Below, piece by piece: positions 18,445 to 27,387 of a stretch of 64,000 nucleotides of DNA. Location of the stretch: NCBI GenBank assembly GCA_937991945.1, contig CALKLO010000118.1:1-64000 (forward strand), in the 5' to 3' direction. Within the stretch, counting starts at the first letter, position 1. Every line of letters begins with the position of its first letter. The translations under genes were made by a program, and so were the position numbers. Origin of the DNA: an uncultured Granulosicoccus sp. (GTDB taxonomy: Bacteria; Pseudomonadota; Gammaproteobacteria; Granulosicoccales; Granulosicoccaceae). The notes under the pieces were generated by a model. It saw only the letters and a list, made by a program, of their open reading frames with translations, made no database searches and was not told the DNA's origin.

Positions 18445-20463
18445 TCAACCCAGCGTTAGAACGTCTTCGGGCTTATACAACTCTCGAATTAATGATGCTT
18501 CGTGCCGAATAAGACTATCTGTATCTAGGCTGTAGAGAGGCTCGCCGTTTAGCGTGCCGGAGCGATACTGTAACGCCTCAGCCAAACGCTGCTCTAACGT
18601 TGTGGCGGTTGAATCAGGCTGCTTAGTATTGATCACCGGCGAGTCGACGCACTTTGACAGATCAATTTCAAGCGTTTGTCGCATCGCCGCATCGGCTCGC
18701 ACCAATAATTGATCAACGCTGTCGGTACGCTCGTCCGCAGAGGCGAAACCCACACTGACTTTGAGCGTTATATCTTGCCCATACACATCGAAATTCCCAC
18801 CGACACAATTGAGCAGCTGGTCCACTAGTCGATTTGTATCAACTGTGCTCTCCGGCTGTTTAATTAATACAGAAAACTGACTTCCACTCATTCGAGCGCA
18901 TTGCGTAGCATCGCCCACTGTTGCCTGTAACTTACCCGAGAACTGCCGAAGAGCCTGATCGCCAACACCTTGTCCAAACTCTCGGTTTAGGCTGCGTAGC
19001 CCTTCGACATGCAGCAGCACCAATGATGTCTTACGACGTTGATTGCGCGTGTTTAACCGAAGCTGCAATTGCCCTAAAAATTCAGAACGATTCAACAGAC
19101 CCGTTAGCGCATCGTGCGTGGAGGCATGGTGCAGTCGTTGACGAGTTTGATAAAACGATGAGACGTCTTGGCAGACAAACAAATACCCTTGAGCATGGTT
19201 AAGCTCATTAGCCACAACCGATGCATTAATCGCCACCCATCGCACTGAACCATCTGGCTGCTTAAAGCGCCAGACACCCGAATAGTCATCGCCTTTTTCC
19301 AGCGCCTCACCAGCACTCACCCAAGAATCTAGTAAATCCTCGTCGTGAATAGTTTGCGCCCATCCCATACCCTTAGATTGCTCTTGGCTGAGTCCGCTGA
19401 TCTTGCACCAAGCGTCGTTGGTATTTTCACACAGCCAATCGGTATCCAGCTCAACGACACCTAACAGACCGGTGTCTACCAATTTGGCAACGCTAGATTC
19501 GCCAAGCATACTTCGCCTGATGACACTGGGGTGGCTAAACACAAACGTCACCGACACCTGATTATTTTCCACGGTGTAGTACGCGCTCGCAGCCACGGAC
19601 TTCACATCACCTGATTCGTCGAGCACAGTTACTGAACGATTATTAAGTCGCAGCTTTTCTGCTGTGTCAGTTTCATGAGTGGATTGAGCTAAGCGCTGAA
19701 GCGTAGGCATAAAGTACTTCGGTGCTAAGTAACGACTAAAGTCCTCGCCCAATGCTTGTCGCGACTTGCACGAAAACAACTTGGCAGCCGCCGGGTTTAA
19801 CTCCTTGATAACGCCGTCGATTGAAACGGTAACGATGGCGTGTCGCGTTTCTACACTGAGTTGCTTTAGCGCATATTCGCATACGTTATTTTCTTGAAGC
19901 TGCGTGTCTGAATCGATAGTGGTCTGTCGGTGCAAATTACGTTTTGAAATCACATCTGCCAACTCTTCTAGCCGACCCAGTATGTCGCCATGCATTTTTC
20001 CAGTAATAAGAATATTAGGGTTTGCAACTAATAACACGGGCGATGTCGCATGATCAGAATCAACAGGAAGCAACACGAAGTTTTCAAACGTCAGTTGCGT
20101 ATCATTCAGCTGAACGGGAATACCCAACTCAGCAACCGTGCCTTGCATAACAGCACCTGAACGCATGACTTGCTGCGTAACTGAATTGGCTTTACGACTA
20201 GCAAGTAAATCACGATGGGTTTTGAAGCCTTCACCAACACCTTGCGATGCAGCTGCCTCTAACTGTACGAATTGCTCAGCGTATGTGCCTGCACCAATAG
20301 GACTTAGCAACAGAGAAAAGTCGCCACCGGATATTTTGAGAGCATGCACAATGAGCATCTCGAGTTGACGACGCTCAAGCCTTACCTTGGCTTCAGTTTC
20401 AGCAGCAGTTAATTCTTTATGCGCTGCTTGTTGAAACGTTTTTGTTTCGTTGCTACTAGCCAT
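18445..20463 (-). CDS. PAS-PAS-GGDEF protein with degenerate GGDEF and truncated EAL start
   Basis: 672 residues, no membrane helix. About 180 residues of sensor-like sequence come first (GAF-like, tentative). Two PAS domains follow (first around AIVTVSIDGVIKELNPAAAK; second from GVVELDTDWLCENTND, with a PAC segment), then a diguanylate cyclase-like domain beginning DALTGLLNRSEF. The GGDEF active site reads S526-G-S-Q-F530, so cyclase activity is unlikely. After this domain, LEQRLAEALQYRSG and RHEASLIRELYKPEDVL align with the first ~50 residues of an EAL domain, but the protein stops there, before the E-x-L motif. It may act as a c-di-GMP or GTP sensor or scaffold. Confidence 0.85.
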   Translation of the reverse strand: MASSNETKTFQQAAHKELTAAETEAKVRLERRQLEMLIVHALKISGGDFSLLLSPIGAGTYAEQFVQLEAAASQGVGEGFKTHRDLLASRKANSVTQQVMRSGAVMQGTVAELGIPVQLNDTQLTFENFVLLPVDSDHATSPVLLVANPNILITGKMHGDILGRLEELADVISKRNLHRQTTIDSDTQLQENNVCEYALKQLSVETRHAIVTVSIDGVIKELNPAAAKLFSCKSRQALGEDFSRYLAPKYFMPTLQRLAQSTHETDTAEKLRLNNRSVTVLDESGDVKSVAASAYYTVENNQVSVTFVFSHPSVIRRSMLGESSVAKLVDTGLLGVVELDTDWLCENTNDAWCKISGLSQEQSKGMGWAQTIHDEDLLDSWVSAGEALEKGDDYSGVWRFKQPDGSVRWVAINASVVANELNHAQGYLFVCQDVSSFYQTRQRLHHASTHDALTGLLNRSEFLGQLQLRLNTRNQRRKTSLVLLHVEGLRSLNREFGQGVGDQALRQFSGKLQATVGDATQCARMSGSQFSVLIKQPESTVDTNRLVDQLLNCVGGNFDVYGQDITLKVSVGFASADERTDSVDQLLVRADAAMRQTLEIDLSKCVDSPVINTKQPDSTATTLEQRLAEALQYRSGTLNGEPLYSLDTDSLIRHEASLIRELYKPEDVLTLG

Positions 20464-20649
20464 CTGACCTATTCAGAATTGTGTATAACTCTTGATCGCG
20501 TTATGTAGAAAAACGCTATGTATACAGAGCATAGACCATACTTATGGTGTCACAACATCGTATTAATAGTGATTAGTTATAAATTGGATAACATACGTTG
20601 TATCTGGTGCAATAGTGCAGGGACTTGCAAGCAAACTACCCGCTAAGAC

Positions 20650-22761
20650 TTAAACACCACCGTAGTCTTTTTTATCTTCACCAATCCAACGCCTCACTAG
20701 TGCCTGCACATTGGGTGAGTCACATGCCATTAACGCATCGGCAATATCACTAACGTCGTCGAGCAGATCATCATCTCGACCCAGCTGCGCAATTTTGAAT
20801 TCAGCTAAGCCGGTTTGTCGCGTACCTAATACTTCTCCAGCACCACGCAACGATAAATCTTTTTCTGCGATTAAGAACCCGTCGTTAGTTTCTCGCATGA
20901 TGCCCAATCGCTCTTTTCCGTTATTAGACAAGGGCGCTTGAAACATTAATATACAGCTACTTTGTTCACTGCCTCGACCCACACGACCACGCAGCTGGTG
21001 CAATTGAGATAAGCCTAATCGTTCGGCGTTTTCAATAATCATCAAGGAGGCATTGGGCACATCCACTCCCACCTCTATCACTGTCGTGGCAATCAGCAAG
21101 TCAATTTCACAGGCTTTAAACGCCTGCATGATCGCCTCTTTATCGCGCGGCTTTAACCGACCATGAACCAAACCTACTTTATGGTTCGGCAACATATCTT
21201 GAAGCGTTGCATAGGCATCCTCGGCAGCTTCAGCCTGAAGCGACTCAGACTCTTCAATGAGCGTACACACCCAATACACCTGACGACCTTCTGCAACAGC
21301 TTGACCAACGCGCTGAATGATTTCACCCCGCCTTGAATTGTCTATGGCAACGGTTGTCACGGGTTTTCTACCGGGCGGTAGCTCGTCAATAATAGAAACG
21401 TCTAGATCCGCGTATGCCGTCATGGCAAGCGTTCTTGGTATGGGTGTCGCTGTCATGATGAGCTGATGCGGCAAGGTGTTTTCATCGGCGCCTTTGTTTC
21501 TGAGCGCCATACGTTGATGCACACCAAAACGATGCTGCTCATCAATTATGGCAAGCCCTAAGTTTTCAAACTCAACGTCTTTTTGAAACAGAGCATGCGT
21601 GCCCACAACGATGCGTTGCTGCCCCATAGCCACTGCTTCTATCGTGGCTCGTTTTTGAGCTGCACGCAGCTTACCGGTTAGCCACCCTACGCTTATCCCC
21701 ATAGGCTCAAACCACTCAGAGAAATTAAGCATATGCTGCTCTGCCAAAATTTCAGTCGGCGCCATCAAGGCTACTTGATAGCCACTCTCAACAGCTTGGG
21801 CTGCTGCCAGTGCTGCGACCACCGTCTTGCCCGAACCGACATCGCCTTGCACTAAACGCAGCATAGGCTCAGGTGTGCCCATGTCATTGACGATATCCAG
21901 CAATACTCTATCTTGAGCGCCCGTTAGCGAAAACTTCAACGCCTTACGCAATGAGCCCATTAGCTCACCCACCGGCCTAATCAACGGTGCATGTTGCTGC
22001 TGAGCATTGACTCTCAGCAGACGCAAACCAAGTCTGTGCGCAACAAGCTCTTCAAGTGCTAAACGACGGTGCGCTGGGTGTATTCCCTCCATCAATGCTT
22101 GCACATCTGCATCGGGTGGAGGCCGATGCACGATACGTAAAGCAGTTATTAAATCGGGAAGCTCAGTATCTTGAATACTGTCTACAGGCAGTAGGTCTGT
22201 CAGCGCTGACGACTCTAACGCCGCCAAGGCCTGATCGCTTAAACGCCTGAGCGTGGTTTGCTGAACGCCTTCAGTGGTGGGGTAAAACGGTGTGAGCGTG
22301 TTGTCCAAATCGTCTTCAGGGTCAGCATCGGGGGCAAGCACGCGATACTCGGGGTGGACCATCTCCAACATACCCGGGCCACGGCGCACTTCACCAAAGC
22401 ATCGAATCTGGCGGCCGCGTTCAAATTGTTTCACTTGCTGTTGGTTGAAATGGAAGAATCGCAACATCAACGAACCCGTGCCATCGTTGACTCTGACCAG
22501 CAACGAACGGCGCTGCCGAATCACAACATCACTGATTAACACCTCAGCACAAATCACCGCCTCAGTGCCTGGCGTCAAACGGCCTATCTTTGAAAGACGC
22601 GTTCTATCTTGATAGCGAAACGGCAGATGAAACAACACATCCTGCAAGGTATACACACCAATGGCCGCAAGTTTATCTGCCATGGCAGCACCCACACCTT
22701 TAAGCGTTTCTACAGGTGTGGTATCGAGCGTCAGATAGGTGGGTGCAGATTTAGCGACCAT
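20650..22761 (-). CDS. recG: ATP-dependent DNA helicase RecG
   Basis: Superfamily 2 helicase that remodels stalled replication forks and Holliday junctions, 703 residues. The N-terminal wedge/OB domain (LKGVGAAMADKLAAIGV, then MLRFFHFNQQQVKQF) is followed by helicase motifs: GDVGSGKTVVA (Walker A), MAPTEILAEQH, DEQHRFG (Walker B), TATPIPRTLAM (III), and RGRVGRGSEQSSC (VI). Length and order are standard. It is the last gene of the gmk-rpoZ-spoT-ridA-recG series, following ridA after 88 bases that contain a perfect palindrome. Confidence 0.97.
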   Translation of the reverse strand: MVAKSAPTYLTLDTTPVETLKGVGAAMADKLAAIGVYTLQDVLFHLPFRYQDRTRLSKIGRLTPGTEAVICAEVLISDVVIRQRRSLLVRVNDGTGSLMLRFFHFNQQQVKQFERGRQIRCFGEVRRGPGMLEMVHPEYRVLAPDADPEDDLDNTLTPFYPTTEGVQQTTLRRLSDQALAALESSALTDLLPVDSIQDTELPDLITALRIVHRPPPDADVQALMEGIHPAHRRLALEELVAHRLGLRLLRVNAQQQHAPLIRPVGELMGSLRKALKFSLTGAQDRVLLDIVNDMGTPEPMLRLVQGDVGSGKTVVAALAAAQAVESGYQVALMAPTEILAEQHMLNFSEWFEPMGISVGWLTGKLRAAQKRATIEAVAMGQQRIVVGTHALFQKDVEFENLGLAIIDEQHRFGVHQRMALRNKGADENTLPHQLIMTATPIPRTLAMTAYADLDVSIIDELPPGRKPVTTVAIDNSRRGEIIQRVGQAVAEGRQVYWVCTLIEESESLQAEAAEDAYATLQDMLPNHKVGLVHGRLKPRDKEAIMQAFKACEIDLLIATTVIEVGVDVPNASLMIIENAERLGLSQLHQLRGRVGRGSEQSSCILMFQAPLSNNGKERLGIMRETNDGFLIAEKDLSLRGAGEVLGTRQTGLAEFKIAQLGRDDDLLDDVSDIADALMACDSPNVQALVRRWIGEDKKDYGGV

Positions 22762-22790
22762 ATTCAGCGGCGTGGATTAAGTGCAGATTT

Positions 22791-22829
22791 CTCCTTGTGC
22801 AGGGCAATTGAATTGCCCTGCACAAGGAG
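22791..22829. repeat. Perfect 39-bp palindrome between ridA and recG
   Basis: Arms CTCCTTGTGCAGGGCAATT (22791-22809) and its exact reverse complement (22811-22829) flank a single G at 22810. All 19 base pairs match. It lies 21 bases past the ridA stop and 30 bases before the recG start. There is no T-run on either strand. It would form a long hairpin in mRNA, or a cruciform in DNA. Confidence 0.9.
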
Positions 22830-22849
22830 CACAGCTACAGCGGTCCTGC

Positions 22850-23236
22850 TTAGTCACCCAAATACATCACGCCTTCGACCTCAACCGCAACATTGCGCGG
22901 CAAGGAGGCGACACCGATAGCGGCACGCGCTGGGTAGGGAGCACTAAAGCGTTCTTCCATGACTTCATTCACGAGTGGGAAGTCACCTAGATCGGTTAAG
23001 AATACCGTGAGCTTGACGACTTTATCGAACGACCCACCACTGGCAACACACACAGCTTCTAGGTTGTCGAACACTTGTACGATCTGAGTGCGCACATCGT
23101 CACTGACCAGTTCCATTGTCTCAGGCACTAGCGGAATCGCACCTGACAAGTAAACCGTATCGCCTGCCTGAACAGCTTGCGAATAAGCGCCAATTGCGCT
23201 GGGAGCCTTGTCGGTATTGAATATTTTACGTGGCAT
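22850..23236 (-). CDS. ridA: RidA family 2-iminobutanoate/2-iminopropanoate deaminase
   Basis: 128-residue trimeric cytoplasmic enzyme that hydrolyses reactive enamine/imine intermediates released by PLP enzymes such as threonine dehydratase. Signature segments: [12 protein letters not shown] at the N-terminus, [20 protein letters not shown] in the middle, and [22 protein letters not shown], containing the Arg that binds the substrate carboxylate. It lies between spoT and recG, a common position in gammaproteobacteria. Confidence 0.95.
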   Translation of the reverse strand: MPRKIFNTDKAPSAIGAYSQAVQAGDTVYLSGAIPLVPETMELVSDDVRTQIVQVFDNLEAVCVASGGSFDKVVKLTVFLTDLGDFPLVNEVMEERFSAPYPARAAIGVASLPRNVAVEVEGVMYLGD

Positions 23237-23377
23237 TGTCGAATTCTCGTGATCGATAAGGATAATGCCAGCGAGTATATCGTCTCACTAGTCAAATCAC
23301 GACTTATTAGGTGCCACAGCGTTGATCAAGGAGCGCACAAGGCTTACAAGAACCTAAGCCCTCAGGGTGGAAGCTAC

Positions 23378-25648
23378 TTAGCTTTCTCGCCTGACGCTGC
23401 GTACTACGGTCAGGTTTCTGAGTCGACGCACAATACGAGCAAGCTGCAGACGGTTCTCAACAGCAAGCACGAAGCGGATGCTGATATCGTCATCGCGATT
23501 ATTGAAATCCATATTTTCAATGTTGACGTTCATGAGTGACATGGTTGATGTCACTCGAGCCAATGCGCCTGGCTGATGCAGCAAATGCAGCAAAATAACC
23601 ACTTCAAATTGGCCGGATATATCCGATGCCCAATCAACAGCGACCCATTCTTTAGGTCGTCGTCTAAAGCGACGTACATTGCGACAGCCAGAGCGATGTA
23701 CAGCTACGCCCTTACCCGGCGTAAAGAAGCCTTGTACGTTATCCCCGGGTAGCGGGTGACAACATTGGGACATGTACAACGTGGGACTCACGGCAGAATC
23801 AATGAGCACAGGCGCTGTTTCAAGCGTGGGTAACGGCTCAGCGTTAACAGGGTCTCCAGACTCAACAGCTATGAGCCGTTCAGCTATCTGGCTGGGCAAG
23901 TGCAAGCCTAGGCCGATGTCTTCGTATAGTTCTTCAACGGCTGTGAATCTGCGCTCTGCGAGCACGTCGTGTATGACTTTCTCAGGGATATTATCCAGTG
24001 AACGCTCGTGCCGACCCAGTGCACGCCTGAGCAAACGTTCGCCAAATTGTATGGCTTGAGTTTTGTCCAAAGCACGCAAGTAATGACGAATAGCGGTGCG
24101 AGCCTTAGCGGTGACAACCGTGTTCAACCACATAGGGCTGGGGGCGTCTTGATCGCCAGTAATAATTTCAACGGTTTGCCCACTCTCAAGTGGGTCACTC
24201 AAAGAAGTCAGTCGCCTATCAACCTTGGCCGCCACACATTTGTTGCCCACCTCAGAGTGAACGGCGTAAGCAAAATCAACCGGTGTGGCTTTGCGCGGTA
24301 ACTGGATGATGGTGCCCTTAGGAGTAAATACGTAAATTTCTCCCGGAAACAAATCGATTTTTACGTTCTCAACAAACTCCAACGTATCGGGTGCTGATTG
24401 CTGAATGTCTGCAAGGTTAGACAACCAACCAGGGGTTCGACTTTGTGCGGTTGTGTCGCTGCCGTCCTTGTAAGCCCAATGCGCAGCAATACCTGACTCC
24501 GCTTGCTCATCCATTGGCTGGGTACGAATTTGCACTTCAATAGGCGTACCTTCAGTGCCATCAGTGCCGTGGTTTAACACGGTGTGCAAGGACTGATAAC
24601 CGTTTTGCTTAGGCACTGCGATGTAATCTTTGAAGCGTGAAAATATGGGTGTGTAGAGCTGATGCACTAACCCTAATACTTGGTAGCAATCCTCAACTGA
24701 GTCGACCACCACACGCAACGCCAGCATGTCGAATACCCGTTGAAAGGGCAGCTGCTTCTTCTGCATCTTGTTGTACAAACTGTAGAGATGCTTTTCGCGC
24801 CCAGTAATAGAGGCGTTTATGCCTTTTTCACTCAGTGCTGTCTCTATGCGAGCCGTCACTTTGTCGATAATGTGTTCGCGATTTCGCTGAGACTGCTTAA
24901 CCGTGTCGGCCAAAATGCGGCTACGCATGGGGTAGCAGGCTCTGAAACCTAGTGCCTCCAGCTCAGTTTTGACACCGAACATACCCAGCCTTGCCGCAAT
25001 GGGCGAATAGACTTCCAGGGTCTCTTTGCCGATACGCCGGCGCTTATCAGGCCGTAGCGAACCGATTGTGCGCATGTTGTGCAGCCGATCGGCTAGCTTA
25101 ATCATGATGACCCGAATATCGGTCACCATCGCCAGCAGCATTTTCCGAAAACTCTCCGCTTGCGCTTCCTGCTTAGAACGAAATTTAATGTGGTTGAGCT
25201 TACTAACGCCATCAACGATGTGAGTGACTTCCTCACCAAACGCTGTAACCATGTCTTCGCGGGTGACCGGGGTGTCTTCTAACACGTCGTGCAGCAAAGC
25301 CGCCATGATGCTGTAGTGGTCCAATTTCATCGAGAACACGATGGACGCTACGGCTATGGGGTGAGTTATGTAGGGCTCACCTGAACTTCGGGTTTGGGTT
25401 GCGTGGGCATCGCGGGCCATTGTGTAGGCGCGAGATACTTCGGCGATTTGTTCGGTGGTAAATCGGGAATTCAGCTGCTCAAGCAAACTGGAGTAGGCAA
25501 GCCACTCAATACGGGTCGTTTTGCCACCCATTACATCGGTATTGTCAGAATCAGACGAGGCAGCGTCACCCGGATTCGTTGCGATGGGCAGAACGGCGTC
25601 AAGCCCATGCTGGTTGCGATTGCTTTGGTTGTGAGAATCAGCGCTCAC
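23378..25648 (-). CDS. spoT: Bifunctional (p)ppGpp synthetase/hydrolase SpoT
   Basis: Stringent-response enzyme, up to 756 residues. The hydrolase domain retains the HD site (AALLHDVLEDTP) with HPIAVASIVF upstream. The synthetase domain reads SRFKDYIAVPKQNGYQSLHT; the RFKD form is typical of bifunctional SpoT rather than RelA. A TGS domain (IYVFTPKGTIIQLP), a helical region, a Cys-containing zinc-finger-like stretch (SQCCHPLPGD, HRSGCRNVRRF) and a C-terminal ACT domain follow. The GTG at 25646-25648 gives a Ser/Asn/Asp-rich extension with no ribosome binding site; ATG at 25529-25531 (717 residues) fits the family length better and may be the true start. Confidence 0.95.
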   Translation of the reverse strand: MSADSHNQSNRNQHGLDAVLPIATNPGDAASSDSDNTDVMGGKTTRIEWLAYSSLLEQLNSRFTTEQIAEVSRAYTMARDAHATQTRSSGEPYITHPIAVASIVFSMKLDHYSIMAALLHDVLEDTPVTREDMVTAFGEEVTHIVDGVSKLNHIKFRSKQEAQAESFRKMLLAMVTDIRVIMIKLADRLHNMRTIGSLRPDKRRRIGKETLEVYSPIAARLGMFGVKTELEALGFRACYPMRSRILADTVKQSQRNREHIIDKVTARIETALSEKGINASITGREKHLYSLYNKMQKKQLPFQRVFDMLALRVVVDSVEDCYQVLGLVHQLYTPIFSRFKDYIAVPKQNGYQSLHTVLNHGTDGTEGTPIEVQIRTQPMDEQAESGIAAHWAYKDGSDTTAQSRTPGWLSNLADIQQSAPDTLEFVENVKIDLFPGEIYVFTPKGTIIQLPRKATPVDFAYAVHSEVGNKCVAAKVDRRLTSLSDPLESGQTVEIITGDQDAPSPMWLNTVVTAKARTAIRHYLRALDKTQAIQFGERLLRRALGRHERSLDNIPEKVIHDVLAERRFTAVEELYEDIGLGLHLPSQIAERLIAVESGDPVNAEPLPTLETAPVLIDSAVSPTLYMSQCCHPLPGDNVQGFFTPGKGVAVHRSGCRNVRRFRRRPKEWVAVDWASDISGQFEVVILLHLLHQPGALARVTSTMSLMNVNIENMDFNNRDDDISIRFVLAVENRLQLARIVRRLRNLTVVRSVRRES

Positions 25649-25687
25649 AAGCCGCGATCTGCGGTAATGATGCTACGACGCAAACCG

Positions 25688-25719
25688 ACCCACCCTTCTG
25701 TTGATAGGAAGAGGTGGGT
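25688..25719 (-). promoter_or_regulatory. Stem-loop in the rpoZ-spoT spacer
   Basis: Arms ACCCACC plus CTTC pair with GAAG plus GGTGGGT, with one bulged base and a nine-base loop. It lies between the rpoZ stop and the proposed spoT starts. No T-run follows, so it is more likely an mRNA stability or partial attenuation element than a full terminator. Confidence 0.45.
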
Positions 25720-25744
25720 TGGCGCTAGACACGTTGTGGGTGTC

Positions 25745-26011
25745 TTAGAAATCGTCGCGTAACTGGTCTTTATTTTCATAAATAACCGGCTCTACCGGTG
25801 CTGGTGGTGGCGGTGCTTCATTGAGAATTTCTTCACCCACTAAACCATCGGCAATTTCCCGCAGTGCGATAACGGTAGGTTTGTCGTTGTCGTCTGACAC
25901 CATAGGCTCTGCACCCATGGAAATGTTTCGGGCACGCTTTGACGCGATCAAAACGAGATCGAAACGGTTGTTAACCATCGCCAAACTGTCTTCTACTGTA
26001 ACTCTAGCCAT
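25745..26011 (-). CDS. rpoZ: DNA-directed RNA polymerase omega subunit
   Basis: 88-residue omega subunit, which helps assemble the beta' subunit and in gammaproteobacteria forms part of the ppGpp site 1. The start [30 protein letters not shown] is the canonical omega sequence, followed by [15 protein letters not shown]. The C-terminal tail is proline-rich ([11 protein letters not shown]) and probably flexible. It sits between gmk and spoT, the standard order. Confidence 0.97.
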   Translation of the reverse strand: MARVTVEDSLAMVNNRFDLVLIASKRARNISMGAEPMVSDDNDKPTVIALREIADGLVGEEILNEAPPPPAPVEPVIYENKDQLRDDF

Positions 26012-26131
26012 GAACGGGCTTCTTCCTGCAATTCACTGAACCGTATACTCTAGTGTTTTCTGCACGCGAATGCCAGACCATAGACGACTTAATTAGCCGT
26101 ATTAGTGTGTAATTCTTGTGAATTTTGCTAA

Positions 26132-26755
26132 TTAGTCGTGTGTAAGGCTTGTTATGAGTCCTGCGTGGCGTAACGCCTGCCTCGGTTTTTGCACCCGATG
26201 ACTCAGCACAACGGCTTTTAACTCGCTCAAAGCCTCTTCAAAATCGTCGTTAATGATCAGATATTCAGCCTGATGGTACTGCTGCATTTCCTGCACAGCT
26301 TCTGCGGTTCGGGAATCGATAACTTCATCAGAGTCCTGTCCCCGGCCCTTTAATCGCTCAATAAGCGTGGCTCTGGAAGGTGGCAAGATGAACACCGACA
26401 CCACATCGGAGAGTTTCTGGCGCACTTGGGCAGCCCCTTGCCAATCGATTTCCAATATCACATCGCGACCCTCTGCCAGGGATTGGTTCACAGCCCCCAT
26501 GCTCGTGCCGTAATAATTGCCAAAGACTTCGGCGTATTCCAAAAAGTGGTCTGAGTCGATCATCTCTTCAAACGCTTCGCGAGACACAAAATGGTAATCA
26601 TGACCATCCTGCTCACCTGGGCGTTGAGGCCGCGTGGTGTGGGACACCGCTACCGTCAGATCGGTGAGATCTTTGATTGATCTGCGCACCAAGCTGGTCT
26701 TGCCAGCGCCGGATGGGGCAGAGACGATAAACATCTGAGCTTGATTATTCTGCAT
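26132..26755 (-). CDS. gmk: Guanylate kinase
   Basis: Phosphorylates GMP to GDP with ATP, 207 residues. P-loop SAPSGAGKTSL is at about residues 12-22. GMP-binding residues lie in SHTTRPQRPGEQDGHDYHFV and in the lid region, with ILEIDWQGAAQVR and FILPPSRATLIERLKGRGQD following. First gene of the gmk-rpoZ-spoT-ridA-recG series and divergent from the thioredoxin-like gene; a promoter is expected in 26756-26835. Confidence 0.97.
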   Translation of the reverse strand: MQNNQAQMFIVSAPSGAGKTSLVRRSIKDLTDLTVAVSHTTRPQRPGEQDGHDYHFVSREAFEEMIDSDHFLEYAEVFGNYYGTSMGAVNQSLAEGRDVILEIDWQGAAQVRQKLSDVVSVFILPPSRATLIERLKGRGQDSDEVIDSRTAEAVQEMQQYHQAEYLIINDDFEEALSELKAVVLSHRVQKPRQALRHAGLITSLTHD

Positions 26756-26835
26756 AAACCTTTATCGGATAACTCAATGAAAACTGCACAACCGTTAATA
26801 TAGCGTTTGATTGCAACTATCTGGACACCTTTTCG

Positions 26836-27387
26836 ATGGTATTAACAAAATCTACCAACCTGACATTGGGCTCCACAGCGCCAGATTTTACGCTACCTGA
26901 CACTCGTGACAATCAATCTGTGGCGTTGTCAGACTATACCGGCAAACCTCTTTTGATCGTATTCATGTGCAACCACTGCCCTTACGTGGTTCATTTGGTC
27001 GATGAACTGGCTGAGCTTGCTCACCAATTTGCAGACGATGGCATCGCAACTATTACTATCAGCTCCAACGATAGCGCCAATTACCCACAAGACGGGCCTG
27101 AAAAAATGGGCGAATTGGCTCGCGCAAAGAATTTCGGCTTTCCGTATTGCTTTGATGAAACTCAAGAAGTGGCTCAAGCTTACTCAGCTGTTTGTACACC
27201 CGACATATTCTTATTCGATCAAAGTCACGGTTTGTATTACCACGGGCAGTTTGACGATTCTCGTCCGGGTGCTGGAGCCGCTCACGGTGCTGATCTAAAA
27301 GCGGCAGGCCAAGCGTTGCTAGCGGGTAAGCCGGCCCCCACGAACACTCACCCAAGCGTGGGCTGCAGTATTAAGTGGAAAGCCTGA
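26836..27387 (+). CDS. Thioredoxin-fold AhpC/TSA-family protein
   Basis: 183-residue cytoplasmic redoxin. It opens with LGSTAPDFTLPDTRDN and carries a CNHCPYVVHL active site; the C-x-x-C core is N-H between cysteines, as in a widespread group of thioredoxin-like proteins of unknown client. A later conserved stretch is YSAVCTPDIFLFD. It probably reduces or detoxifies peroxide-like or disulfide substrates, but no specific role can be assigned. Its 3' end overlaps the glycosyltransferase gene by 13 bases. Confidence 0.85.
   Translation: MVLTKSTNLTLGSTAPDFTLPDTRDNQSVALSDYTGKPLLIVFMCNHCPYVVHLVDELAELAHQFADDGIATITISSNDSANYPQDGPEKMGELARAKNFGFPYCFDETQEVAQAYSAVCTPDIFLFDQSHGLYYHGQFDDSRPGAGAAHGADLKAAGQALLAGKPAPTNTHPSVGCSIKWKA

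Noticed and set aside
22791-22829. Palindrome considered as an intrinsic terminator
   Set aside because: No T-run on either strand and it lies between cotranscribed-looking genes.
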